A stretch of DNA of 34,441 nt from contig NZ_VRTT01000078.1 of the NCBI RefSeq assembly GCF_008017805.1, positions 1 to 34,441 on the forward strand, written 5' to 3'. Shown piece by piece: positions 8,006 to 16,572 of the stretch. The stretch comes from Paenibacillus sp. N3.4 (GTDB taxonomy: Bacteria > Bacillota > Bacilli > Paenibacillales > NBRC-103111). The first letter of the stretch is position 1; each line of letters opens with the position of its first letter. The notes below the pieces were generated by a model. That model ran no database searches. It was not told where the DNA came from and was given only the letters and a program-made list of their open reading frames with translations. A program made the position numbers and the translations under genes.

Positions 8006-9756
8006 AAGGTGTTCCCCCTGTCGGCCAGCTCGTTCTCCTGCGCATTGCGCTTCCAAGTCAGCACAGCCCGCAATCCACCGCCAATCACTCGTTCAAAAGT
8101 AAGTCCAGATCCTTCCCCGAACTGATAGTACAAACGATGATGGACATTCCAGGTGCCACAGCCAATCTCATCCGACATCGGCGCCTGCAGCTGTTTAAGA
8201 AGCTTCTCCAAACCTGCTTCATGAAGCCCGCCGCCATTATCTTCAACAATCAGCCGGTTCCAACGATCCTCCTGCTCACCTGTTATCGTAATGAAATCGC
8301 CTTCCACACTGCGCTCAATCCCATGAACAATCGCATTCTCGACTAACGGCTGCAAAATAAGCCTTGGCACCCATTCGCCCAGCATCTCATCAGGCACAGA
8401 TATCGCATATTTCAACCGATGGATACGGAGATTTTGAATATTTAAGTAATGACTGACCAAATCCAGCTCTTCTTGCAGCCTGACCATCTGATTCTCCACT
8501 CTTGTTGTATACCGATAAAATTCGGCCAAGTTTTGAGCCATCGCCACTACGGATTCTTTATCCTCCATCTCTGCTGAATTAATAATAAAAAACAACGAAT
8601 TATAAAGGAAATGTGGGTGAATCTGCGATTGCAGCTGCTTGACGGTAGCTTCGCGGGATCGTATTTTTTCAGCAAACACATCCTCTACGAGCACTTGAAT
8701 TTGCTCCGCCATCTCATTAAATCGTTGAATGAGGAAATCAAATTCATTTTTGGCTCGATAATCGATCCGCGCGGACAAGTCGCCGCGCTTTACCTTTTGT
8801 ACACTCTGGATCATTTTACCGATCGGGATTTGCACATTGCGATACAGCAAGAATGACGCCAATACACTCATGACAAGCAGCAAACCAATCGATACATAAA
8901 ATAGGTTACGCGTCATCGTTATGGGAGACAGGATCTTTTGGACAGGCACATAATCAACTAAATACCAATTCAGCTGCTCGGACTTCACAAAACTGATTAA
9001 ATACTGTTCTTTGGCGATCTTTAATTGAATTTGACCCGATGGCGGCAAGCTTTGAACCGCTAATCCTTCTTTAATCGCTTTCGTAATAGCCGGATTCGAG
9101 GAACTGTTCAATATCGTCCCATTTTCACCGTTGATCAAGAATGGATCGCTGCGTTTATCTTGCTTGTACACATTCAGCAATTGAATCATATTTTGAGCGC
9201 TGAATCTCACTTGATACAACACATTTGCCTGATCGGCTACTTGGGCCCGAATGGGTTCGCTTATTTCTCTAATAAATGAGCCTACGCCGTTATCGCCCTT
9301 CCGCTCTTCAAATGTCCAGGTTCGCTTAATTGGGCTGTTCCAAGGCCATGCATCGGTTCCGTTCACAAAAATGCTGGAGGACAACACTTGTTTCCCATGC
9401 GGAATCGCAATCGTCAGCTCATTCACCCAACCGCTGGATACACTTTGGAGACTAAGCTTTTGAATGATCCGTGACTGCTCTCTCAGCATGTCGTAATCAG
9501 GCGATTCATTTCTATCGATATATTCCCTTACATAGGGATCACTGCCAAGGATGACCGGAGACATCGCCAAGCGCTCTACGTCCACATCCAACTGATGCAT
9601 GAAAAAAGACAGTTGATTTAAATTCGATGACTGAATCTGATCTTGAACAACGTTATTCGCAATCCGATTCGTATAGCTGTACAGCAATACGATTGGAATA
9701 AGAAGTAGGACCAACAAGATTAGAATTTTGCTAAAAATATTTAGTTTATATGGCAT
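8002..9756 (-). CDS. YesM-type membrane sensor histidine kinase
   Basis: This protein is 584 residues from the chosen start. Membrane segments at about 10-28 and 284-305 frame a large extracellular sensor region (about 30-280, Cache-like). A HAMP domain follows (about 305-357), then a His_kinase domain with SQIHPHFLYNSLFF (phospho-acceptor histidine H382) and a HATPase domain with LQPLVENAIVHG and DNGGGL. The first ATG of the frame is at 9858, but the one at 9756 has a GGAAGGTGA site and puts the membrane segment at the N-terminus. Its stop overlaps the response regulator start by four bases. It probably senses a ligand related to the cargo of the ABC importer encoded upstream. Confidence 0.92.
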   Translation of the reverse strand: MPYKLNIFSKILILLVLLLIPIVLLYSYTNRIANNVVQDQIQSSNLNQLSFFMHQLDVDVERLAMSPVILGSDPYVREYIDRNESPDYDMLREQSRIIQKLSLQSVSSGWVNELTIAIPHGKQVLSSSIFVNGTDAWPWNSPIKRTWTFEERKGDNGVGSFIREISEPIRAQVADQANVLYQVRFSAQNMIQLLNVYKQDKRSDPFLINGENGTILNSSSNPAITKAIKEGLAVQSLPPSGQIQLKIAKEQYLISFVKSEQLNWYLVDYVPVQKILSPITMTRNLFYVSIGLLLVMSVLASFLLYRNVQIPIGKMIQSVQKVKRGDLSARIDYRAKNEFDFLIQRFNEMAEQIQVLVEDVFAEKIRSREATVKQLQSQIHPHFLYNSLFFIINSAEMEDKESVVAMAQNLAEFYRYTTRVENQMVRLQEELDLVSHYLNIQNLRIHRLKYAISVPDEMLGEWVPRLILQPLVENAIVHGIERSVEGDFITITGEQEDRWNRLIVEDNGGGLHEAGLEKLLKQLQAPMSDEIGCGTWNVHHRLYYQFGEGSGLTFERVIGGGLRAVLTWKRNAQENELADRGNTL

Positions 9757-9864
9757 GCTGATCACCTTCCACGCTTCTGCTAAGCTTTCTAACTTAGAGT
9801 TTACGTGTGCGAGAGAAGTCATGCAAATGAGAGGATGCTTCTCACGCTCGTCTTTCACTCGTTA

Positions 9865-10679
9865 TTACCCTTTAACAGCTCCTGCTGAAAGTCCGCTTAC
9901 TACATAACGTTGAGACACTAAAGCAATAATCAGAACAGGAAGAGTAATGATGCAGGCAGCAGCCATCAGCGCGCCCCAGTTGATTTCTGAATACGACATA
10001 AAGTTAAACACAGCGATCGGTAACGTTTTCGTTTTATCACCCGCCAAAATGACAGAGAACATGAAATTGTTCCACGAAAAGATGAAGGATAACAGCGATG
10101 CTGTGATGACACCCGGACCAGAAATCGGCAGGATGATGCGTAAAAACACTTGATGATGCGTACATCCATCAATGAGCCCTGATTCCTCGATTTCGGTAGG
10201 AAGCGCCTCGAAGAAGGAAATCATAATCCAAATAATGAACGGTAAACCAACGAGCATATGGCTTAGAATAAGAGCCGTGTATGTGTCCACCAAATGAATT
10301 TTGGAAAACAGGATGAACCAAGGAATCAAGAAGGTAATTCCCGGAATAATTCTCGCGACTAAGATGAGAAGTCCTAATTTTGCAAGTGATGTCTGGCTAT
10401 AGCGTAAGCAGCAGGCAGACCTAAAATCAAGGATAAAAGGGTCGAGCCGAAAGCGACAATAAAACTATTCCATATAAACTTGAGGAAATCGTACTCTTTG
10501 AACACACTGATATAATTGTTAAACGTCGGCTTAAACATAAAGGTATGACCCGTCGATAAAATTTGCGCCTGTGTCTTGAAAGAGGCCAGCAGCATCCAAA
10601 TGAAAGGAAAACCAAAGGCAATCAGAATAAGGAACGTGAGAAGCGTGAGTATGAATTTCAAACCTTTCTTTGGCTTCAT
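9865..10679 (-). pseudogene. Sugar ABC transporter permease (MalG type), frameshifted
   Basis: One permease gene is split in two frames. The N-terminal part (10679 to about 10374) encodes MKPKKGLKFILTLL and continues to AIARHHLQN before a TAG stop. The C-terminal part resumes one base earlier with GLLILVARIIPGITFLIPWF and runs to the usual ending GLSAGAVKG. Inserting one T in the AAAATTAGG run restores a continuous protein of about 270 residues with six expected membrane segments and the EAA loop (EESGLIDGCTHHQVFLRIILP). The start at 10679 overlaps the previous permease stop as ATGA and has a GGAGG site. The break may be a real mutation or a sequencing error; the rest of the gene shows no decay. 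It belongs to the binding-protein-dependent importer of the galactonate operon. Confidence 0.9.
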
Positions 10680-11560
10680 GACGAGGCTCCCTCCATTCGT
10701 TTGCGCATCCATATCATAAATAAGGTCAGCCCCATAACCAGAGCGAAGAAGATAACGAGCAACGATGACGCCATGCCCAGTTTAAAGTATTGGAATCCGA
10801 GTACATACCCGTATAAATTCAATGTTTCCGAGGCAAAATTCGGTCCGCCTTGTGTGGTGGCATAAATAATATCAAACGTTTTGAGCACATCGATTAATCG
10901 AAGCATCGCCGCTACAATGATCGTTGGTTTCAACAGCGGCAGCGTAATGGAGATGAATTTTCTCCAAGCCGTGGCGCCGTCTACATCCGCAGCTTCATAA
11001 GGATCGCTAGGCAGTGTCGCTAAGCCAGCCATAATAATGAGCGCAATCATCGGTGTCCATTGCCAGACATCTACGATGACTAAGGATGGTATAACCTGAT
11101 TTGGTGAAGCAAGCCAAAGCAACGGCTTTAAACCCATGGATTTGAGCATCATATTGGCTACCCCGATGGTTGGCTCATAGATGAGCATCCACACTAAGCC
11201 CATAGCCACTGGTGTCGCTACCATGGGTAACAGGAAGATCGTCTTCACGATGTTTTTTCCGCGGAACTCTCTGGATAACAGCAAAGCAATAGCAATGCCG
11301 AGTACAACTTCAAGACTGAGCGCCATGATCGTAAAATAAAACGTCGATCCTGTAGCATGCCAGAATCGGGCATCCTTGAATAAAGCCATGTAGTTGGACA
11401 AACCTACCCAAAGGGGTGGTGTTGTCGCAGACATGCTCCATTCATAGAAGCTAATCCGAAACGTATAAATGATAGGAAACAACATCATAAGCAGTACGAA
11501 GATGACCGCAGGAAGCGTATAAATCCATTTCAAATTGCGATTAAACCAACTGTATTGCAT
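10676..11560 (-). CDS. Sugar ABC transporter permease (MalF/UgpA type)
   Basis: This 294-residue inner-membrane permease of the carbohydrate CUT1 family has about six membrane segments, the first at 13-33. The EAA loop that contacts the ATPase starts at residue 189 (EAADVDGATAWRKFISITLP). The gene follows that of the binding protein and overlaps the second permease by ATGA, so translation is probably coupled. The ATG at 11560 has a GGGTGAG site six bases upstream. No ATPase gene is present in the operon. CUT1 importers in Bacillales commonly share one MsmX/MsmK-type ATPase encoded elsewhere, which is the likely explanation. The substrate is probably a sugar acid or an oligosaccharide that yields galactonate, inferred from the neighbours. 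Confidence 0.92.
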   Translation of the reverse strand: MQYSWFNRNLKWIYTLPAVIFVLLMMLFPIIYTFRISFYEWSMSATTPPLWVGLSNYMALFKDARFWHATGSTFYFTIMALSLEVVLGIAIALLLSREFRGKNIVKTIFLLPMVATPVAMGLVWMLIYEPTIGVANMMLKSMGLKPLLWLASPNQVIPSLVIVDVWQWTPMIALIIMAGLATLPSDPYEAADVDGATAWRKFISITLPLLKPTIIVAAMLRLIDVLKTFDIIYATTQGGPNFASETLNLYGYVLGFQYFKLGMASSLLVIFFALVMGLTLFMIWMRKRMEGASS

Positions 11561-11609
11561 GCTAGACTCACCCTTCCTGATGAAATGTCCCTTTTCTGCA
11601 AAGGGTGAA

Positions 11610-11632
11610 GAGGGCCACCTGAGATGACCCTC
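11610..11632 (-). promoter_or_regulatory. Intercistronic hairpin after the binding-protein gene
   Basis: On the minus strand GAGGGTCA pairs with TGGCCCTC (one G-U) around a seven-base loop, without a T-tract. It lies between the binding-protein stop codon and the first permease. Such stem-loops often shield the upstream message and give more binding protein than permease. Confidence 0.55.
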
Positions 11633-11655
11633 ATTTTGTGATATCGGCGAACTGT

Positions 11656-12996
11656 TTATTTCGTTTTGTCTTTATCCATAATCGTTTGCAGCGCTTGATT
11701 CGCTTTGTCAGCCACTGGCTGCAGATTTGTTTCGCCGGTCATGATTTTCTGCACGATTTCACCAACCGCGTCACGAGCTTCCCCTACACTAATAACCGTT
11801 GGACGGTCGTGGTCAACACCGTTTTTGGAGCTTTCTTTAATAATGGGAACGAGTTCAGCTGGGAATCCTGTCGTGCCTTCCGGTTTATCCCATACCGAAG
11901 CGCGGGCACCCGGGTTTCCTGTTTGTTGGGTTTTTAACACGATATCCTTGCTCGTAGCCCATTCGATGAATGCCCACGTGGCGTCTTTGTTGCCCGATTT
12001 GGCATTCATAGCCAGACCCCAGGACGTAATGCTGTAAGGCTTGGAACCTGCTTTACCGCCAGGCATAACCGCAAATCCAACCTTATCGGCAATTTGCGAT
12101 TTAGCAGGATCCGTCGCATTTTTGTAAAGAGAGTTCGCGTCCGTTAAGAAAGCAACCTTCCCTTGAGCGAATATGCCGAAAGCTTGCGGCCAAGACATGT
12201 TCAACACGCCGGGAGGCGCATAATCCTTAAGCAAAGTACCGTAGGTAGTGAAGGCTTTCAGCGCTTCCGGCGTATTAATTGTTGCTTTGTCGCCATTCGT
12301 GAAGTCTGCGCCTTCCGAATATAAGAAGGAAGATACTTGGGTAACGAGAGGCGAACGTTGGCCCCTGGCTACAAAGCCATACATCTCATTCTTCGGATCG
12401 TGGAGCTTCTTCACTGCCGCTTGCAATTCGTCTAACGTTTTTGGCACCGCGATTCCGGCTTTTTGCAGCAAATCTTTGCGATAATAGAGAATTTCTTGCT
12501 CTGTAATGATCGGAATACCTGCTAGCTTAGCATCCACCGTTGTGGAACCAATGGCTGATTTAGCAAAATCGGCGAAATCATAGTTCTTCGCTTTTTGCGC
12601 GTAATCATCGAGCGGCTGAACCCAGCCGTTTTTATAGAACAGCTTGCCCTCTTGAAGGGGGCGATACATGAAGACGTCTGGCGTTGCAGAGCCGGAAGTG
12701 AATTGGACAGTTAATTTCTGAGTCAACTGATCCTCGAAGAAGCTCTCAACGTTGACTTTAATCCCTGTTTCTTTCTCGAAGTCCGGCAAAAGCGGCTTGA
12801 TGGCGTCTGCCCAAGGATGGTTGGCCGTAACCAGCGAAATGGTTTTGCCTGCGAACGGCTTCGTGTTAGCGCTTGCAGCAGGTGTTGTTGTAGCTCCTTG
12901 TGTTGAATTCGTTGTGCTGCCGCATCCGGCAACTACCGCTGCTGCCATGATAACAGTCGTACCTACGCCGACCCATTGTTTAAATGATTTTTTCAT
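11656..12996 (-). CDS. Extracellular sugar-binding lipoprotein of an ABC importer
   Basis: This 446-residue protein has a lipoprotein signal peptide with lipobox VVAGC and lipidated C25. A Ser/Thr/Ala-rich linker follows, then a family 1 solute-binding fold (TISLVTANHPWADAIKPLLPDFEKETGIKV, ending in a typical NQALQTIMDK helix). It delivers its ligand to the two permeases encoded next. As the first gene of the operon it presumably defines the promoter, and a minus-strand TTAATC / TATAAG pair with an 18-base gap (about 13050-13090) is a possible but weak promoter. The ATG at 12996 has a GGGAGG site about 11 bases upstream. Operon partners make sugar acids the likely ligand class; the sequence itself does not prove this. 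Confidence 0.92.
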   Translation of the reverse strand: MKKSFKQWVGVGTTVIMAAAVVAGCGSTTNSTQGATTTPAASANTKPFAGKTISLVTANHPWADAIKPLLPDFEKETGIKVNVESFFEDQLTQKLTVQFTSGSATPDVFMYRPLQEGKLFYKNGWVQPLDDYAQKAKNYDFADFAKSAIGSTTVDAKLAGIPIITEQEILYYRKDLLQKAGIAVPKTLDELQAAVKKLHDPKNEMYGFVARGQRSPLVTQVSSFLYSEGADFTNGDKATINTPEALKAFTTYGTLLKDYAPPGVLNMSWPQAFGIFAQGKVAFLTDANSLYKNATDPAKSQIADKVGFAVMPGGKAGSKPYSITSWGLAMNAKSGNKDATWAFIEWATSKDIVLKTQQTGNPGARASVWDKPEGTTGFPAELVPIIKESSKNGVDHDRPTVISVGEARDAVGEIVQKIMTGETNLQPVADKANQALQTIMDKDKTK

Positions 12997-13121
12997 CTCT
13001 TTTGTGACCTCCCAAGTAATCTGAAATGATGGTGACTACACTTCTAAGAGTACTTGATTCTTATATTCTCTTGATATAACTAAGATTAAACATGCATAAC
13101 TACATGTGAAGGGAAAAAGAA

Positions 13122-13144
13122 AAATCGCCTCTAAAAGACGATTT
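13122..13144 (-). terminator. Rho-independent terminator of fumC
   Basis: On the minus strand AAATCGTC pairs with GGCGATTT (one G-U) around TTTTAGA and is followed by TTCTTTTTCCC. It lies 13 bases after the fumC stop codon and insulates the sugar-acid operon. Confidence 0.85.
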
Positions 13145-13156
13145 CAAGGTGTAAAC

Positions 13157-14551
13157 CTATGTCTTCGGATGCACCATATCTTCCGGGCGAACATAGCTGT
13201 CGAACTGCTCCGCCGTCAGATACCCGCTTCGTACGGCGGACTCTTTCAGTGTCAACCCTTCTTTATGAGCTTGCTTGGCAATGCTAGCTGCCTTCTCATA
13301 CCCGATGTACGGATTGAGTGCTGTAACCAGCATGAGAGATTGCTCAAGGTTGCGCTGGATGACCTCACGGTTGGGCTCCATCCCAGCGAGACAGTTGTCG
13401 TTGAACGAACGCATGCTGTCGGCCAGCAGCCGCACGGACTGCAGGAAGTTATGAATAATAACGGGCTTGAACACATTCAGCTCAAAATTGCCCTGGCTGG
13501 CGGCGAAGCCGATGGCCGCATCATTGCCCATCACTTGGCAAACGACCATCGTCATCGCTTCGCTCTGGGTTGGATTGACCTTGCCCGGCATAATCGAGCT
13601 GCCAGGCTCGTTCTCAGGGATCGTGATTTCCCCGATCCCGCAGCGGGGACCGCTGGATAGCCACCGCACATCGTTGGCTATCTTCATCAAGTTCGCCGCC
13701 AGCGCCTTCAGCGCGCCGTGGGCGTACACGATCTGATCATGGCTGGTCAGCGCATGATACTTGTTCGCCGCCGAGACGAACTGCGTTCCCGTCTCGCGTG
13801 CGAGCGCGTCGGCAACGCGCGCGCCGAACTCGGGATGCGCGTTCAGCCCCGTGCCGACGGCTGTGCCGCCGATCGCCAGCTCGCGCATCGTGTCCACACT
13901 GCTGCGCACCATCCGCGCCGTCTGCTCGAGCATCGCCCACCAACCGCTGATCTCCTGCCCCAGCGTCAGTGGGGTAGCATCCTGCAGGTGGGTGCGACCG
14001 ATCTTAACGATGTTGGCGAACGCCGTCATCTTGCTGTGGAGCGTCGTTTGCAGCAGCTCCAGCGCCGGCAAAAGCTCCTGCTCTACCGCGATGACACCTG
14101 CAACATGCATCGCTGTGGGGAACGTATCGTTCGAGCTCTGCGAACGATTCACATCATCGTTGGGATGAATGCGTGCCTCGCTGCCGCCAGCTGCAAGCAG
14201 TTCGTTCCCTCGATGAGCAATCACCTCGTTGACGTTCATGTTCGATTGTGTTCCACTCCCCGTCTGCCACACAACAAGCGGAAATTCGTCATTCCAGCGG
14301 CCCTGCACGATCTCATCGGCAGCCTGCGAAATCGCCAATGCCTTCTCCGGCTTTAACCCGCCCAACTCCAAATTCACTTGTGCCGCAGCCTTCTTCAACC
14401 AGGCGAACGCCTGAATCAACCTCACTGGCATCCGCTCCGTGCCAATCTTGAAATTCTCATAGCTTCGCTGTGTTTGAGCCCCCCACAACTTATCCACAGG
14501 CACTCTAATTTCACCCATCGTATCTCGTTCCATGCGAAAACCTTGATCCAT
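13157..14551 (-). CDS. fumC: Class II fumarate hydratase
   Basis: This 464-residue enzyme interconverts fumarate and L-malate in the citric acid cycle as a soluble, iron-independent homotetramer. The family signature GSSIMPGKVNP starts at residue 317, with catalytic S318. The acid/base histidine is H188 (GRTHLQD). WQTGSGTQSNMNVNEV (95-110) and RSQSSNDTFPTAMH are the other conserved regions. The length matches FumC of Bacillus and E. coli. An AGGAGGTG site lies seven bases before the ATG at 14551. The central part (about 13650-14100) is clearly richer in GC than the ends. It appears to be a single-gene unit with its own terminator, unrelated to the flanking sugar genes. Confidence 0.96.
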   Translation of the reverse strand: MDQGFRMERDTMGEIRVPVDKLWGAQTQRSYENFKIGTERMPVRLIQAFAWLKKAAAQVNLELGGLKPEKALAISQAADEIVQGRWNDEFPLVVWQTGSGTQSNMNVNEVIAHRGNELLAAGGSEARIHPNDDVNRSQSSNDTFPTAMHVAGVIAVEQELLPALELLQTTLHSKMTAFANIVKIGRTHLQDATPLTLGQEISGWWAMLEQTARMVRSSVDTMRELAIGGTAVGTGLNAHPEFGARVADALARETGTQFVSAANKYHALTSHDQIVYAHGALKALAANLMKIANDVRWLSSGPRCGIGEITIPENEPGSSIMPGKVNPTQSEAMTMVVCQVMGNDAAIGFAASQGNFELNVFKPVIIHNFLQSVRLLADSMRSFNDNCLAGMEPNREVIQRNLEQSLMLVTALNPYIGYEKAASIAKQAHKEGLTLKESAVRSGYLTAEQFDSYVRPEDMVHPKT

Positions 14552-14710
14552 CCTACAGCACCTCCTGCAAGCTTATACGAAAGCTTTGTTTACTATTACA
14601 TACCCATTTATCCTATGTTTACCTTGCCATAGCATTCCCAACTCATGGAATTCTATCAACACTTCTCGTCAGAACCACCATTCATCACCAGCTACGCTTG
14701 CTAGCCTCCA

Positions 14711-15820
14711 TCAAGTAGTCACCTTGGCATAAACGGCAAAGAATACCATCATCTCGCCAATGATGAAGTAATTCGGCACCTGGACAAACAAGTTAACGAT
14801 AAATAATAAACTCAATAAACCTAACATGAACGCTAAATGCCGGGTGCCCAATCGCTCATCTATATGTCTGTATTTATGAAAAACCAATGTCGTCGAGAAA
14901 AAATATAGGAGGACTGAGGCAAATACAAAGAGCAGCATAAACGAATAGCTTAACTGTTTCAAAAATAACAATTGGATCGAAGCTGCGATCATGCACATGG
15001 AAACATAAATGAATAAATGGCCGTAAATGATCGTTTGCCCAGCAGTTTCTATGGACTTGTTCACTTTCTTTTCGACATTGTCAAAATACTGCCACCACAT
15101 CGCAATGATTAACAGAAAGGTAAGTGCCGCGAATAAAATAGACTCCCACGTCCACTCGCTGGACTGCAAAACGGTAAGAATACTGACTACGGATTCGCCC
15201 AAAAGGATAAGTGTAAATAACGAAAAACGTTCCAAGAGATGGTGCGTATGAATGGGGCTTTTCACCAAAAACTTACGTCCCAGAAGCGGAAGCAAAAGAT
15301 CGACCAGGATGCCTGCATACAAAACAGCGTAACGAATCCATGAATCAAAAAATAGGGATAACGCAGAAATAGCTAAACCGACCCAAAAGCGACTGCCCAA
15401 ATACTGCGCCGTAACTTTGCGGTGTGCCTCTTCTTTTTGATGGACGGAAAGGTATTGAATCGCCGTCATCGCTCTTAATCCTATATATCCAATTAAAAAC
15501 GGGACATAATACCGATCAAAATCAACGGACAGACTTGCCGTCATGATGAGTACGAAAAACAATTGCACAATCAGAAATACACGATGGGATACAATGTCTT
15601 GCCCAAATCGATTAACAAAAAGGGATTGCCCCACCCACGCCCACCATATCGGGATAAATATCAGAAGAAATTTCAGCAAATACTCGAGCGGAATAGTGCC
15701 ATGCTCGACATGCAGCAGGACATGACTTGCTTTGGAAACGGCTGCTGCAAAAAGCAAATCATAAAAGAGCTCCAACCACGTAACTTTTTTCTCAATCAAG
15801 GCGTTGAGATGTTGTTTCAT
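14711..15820 (-). CDS. LtrA-family membrane protein (low temperature requirement A)
   Basis: This 369-residue integral membrane protein has about ten hydrophobic segments. The family marks are VTWLELFYDLLFAAA near the N-terminus and HHLLERFSLFTLILLGES in the middle. LtrA proteins were named for a Listeria gene needed for growth in the cold; their molecular activity is not known. I choose the ATG at 15820 over the one at 15862 because it has an AAAGGGGAG site five bases upstream and gives the short N-terminus usual in the family. It stands alone, with about 160 bases to fumC and a long non-coding stretch upstream. Confidence 0.9.
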   Translation of the reverse strand: MKQHLNALIEKKVTWLELFYDLLFAAAVSKASHVLLHVEHGTIPLEYLLKFLLIFIPIWWAWVGQSLFVNRFGQDIVSHRVFLIVQLFFVLIMTASLSVDFDRYYVPFLIGYIGLRAMTAIQYLSVHQKEEAHRKVTAQYLGSRFWVGLAISALSLFFDSWIRYAVLYAGILVDLLLPLLGRKFLVKSPIHTHHLLERFSLFTLILLGESVVSILTVLQSSEWTWESILFAALTFLLIIAMWWQYFDNVEKKVNKSIETAGQTIIYGHLFIYVSMCMIAASIQLLFLKQLSYSFMLLFVFASVLLYFFSTTLVFHKYRHIDERLGTRHLAFMLGLLSLLFIVNLFVQVPNYFIIGEMMVFFAVYAKVTT

Positions 15821-15862
15821 TGATGCTCCCCTTTCAGAAAATGACAAATCTTTTTCCTTCAT

Positions 15863-16533
15863 AATAACAGATAGATTGAACGTTGACAGGATAGATCTCT
15901 AGCAAAAAAGTCTACAGAATAACAAGCTCAGAATTAGCAGAATTATCGTTTATCGCATGGTGGCGGTCAACCCCCACGCGACTCCTCACTTGTATTGTCT
16001 ACGCTAACGAATCGTAGGGTTTTTAGTGACCAGAAATAAGCCTGTCCATTCTTCTAACGAACTCAAGCGACGTTATGGGGTCAATTATGAGTGAATGGAT
16101 GAGCTTTTACTTGTAATAACGCGTCTGGAGTTCGTTAAAACGATAACTCTTTGTGATTTAATCAAATAAGGCTTGCTGAGTTCCTTAGGCGTCAAGAAAA
16201 GGAAAGGCTCTCAACATGTTGAAGTCGAACCCGACGCCAAAAGCATGTTCGGAGTTGGATTAAACGCCCAGAAGCTAACCATCTCTACCGCATCATAAAC
16301 AGGAAAATCTCAGGCAGCCGAGACTTTCTCGACACCCGGAGATTCTCCATGAAAAAAGTAACTAACCATGACCACGTTCTTCGAAAAAATATCATCTCAA
16401 ATATGCTCGAATCCATCCTTTAATTTCAATAAAAGTTTAGAAAGGGTAACCCCTCAACCGTTCTTCCCTGAAAACTTATGCTCCCTCTGGTTTTAGGGTT
16501 TTTCTCACACATACTTTCTATCATGTAAAAACA
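15863..16533. other. Long intergenic region without a convincing gene
   Basis: About 670 bases lie between the LtrA gene and the terminator of the cycloalternan operon. Stop codons are frequent in all frames and I see no ribosome binding site with a reasonable frame. It contains the inverted-repeat element at 16055-16137. A short minus-strand frame around 16190-16250 (NSEHAFGVGFDFNM) looks protein-like and may be a gene remnant, but it is too short to name. Confidence 0.6.
16055..16137. repeat. 83-bp element with 22-base imperfect inverted repeats
   Basis: The left arm (16055-16076) reads TAACGAACTCAAGCGACGTTAT. The right arm (16116-16137), read in reverse complement, begins with TAACGAACTC and ends with CGTTAT, differing only in the middle. 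The arms enclose 39 bases of A/T-rich DNA with no frame of its own. Size and structure fit a small palindromic or MITE-like intergenic repeat. Only one copy is evident in this window, so mobility is unproven. Confidence 0.65.
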
Positions 16534-16561
16534 GCCCTCCCACCTCATTACGGTGGAGGGC
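16534..16561 (-). terminator. Terminator of the cycloalternan operon
   Basis: On the minus strand GCCCTCC-ACC pairs with GGTGGGAGGGC (one bulged base) around GTAATGA and is followed by TGTTTTTAC. It lies just after the ctsZ stop codon. Confidence 0.9.
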
Positions 16562-16572
16562 CATTTTGCTAC

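Noticed and set aside
10360..10390. Programmed -1 frameshifting in the permease gene
   Set aside because: CAA-AAT-TAG does not form a proper X-XXY-YYZ slippery site in frame, no downstream structure is evident, and permeases of this family are not known to use recoding.
13718..14356. Long plus-strand open frame (212 codons) within fumC
   Set aside because: It is a shadow of the GC-rich fumC coding strand. It is Arg/Leu-rich, has no ribosome binding site, and lies opposite a well-conserved enzyme.
14630..14655. Inverted repeat TAGCATTCC/GGAATTCTA before fumC
   Set aside because: It has one mismatch, no T-tract and no link to a known operator. It could be chance in A/T-rich DNA.
16190..16270. 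Short protein-like stretch in the intergenic region, possible transposase remnant
   Set aside because: Stop codons flank it closely and the readable part is about 20 residues, too little to assign a family.
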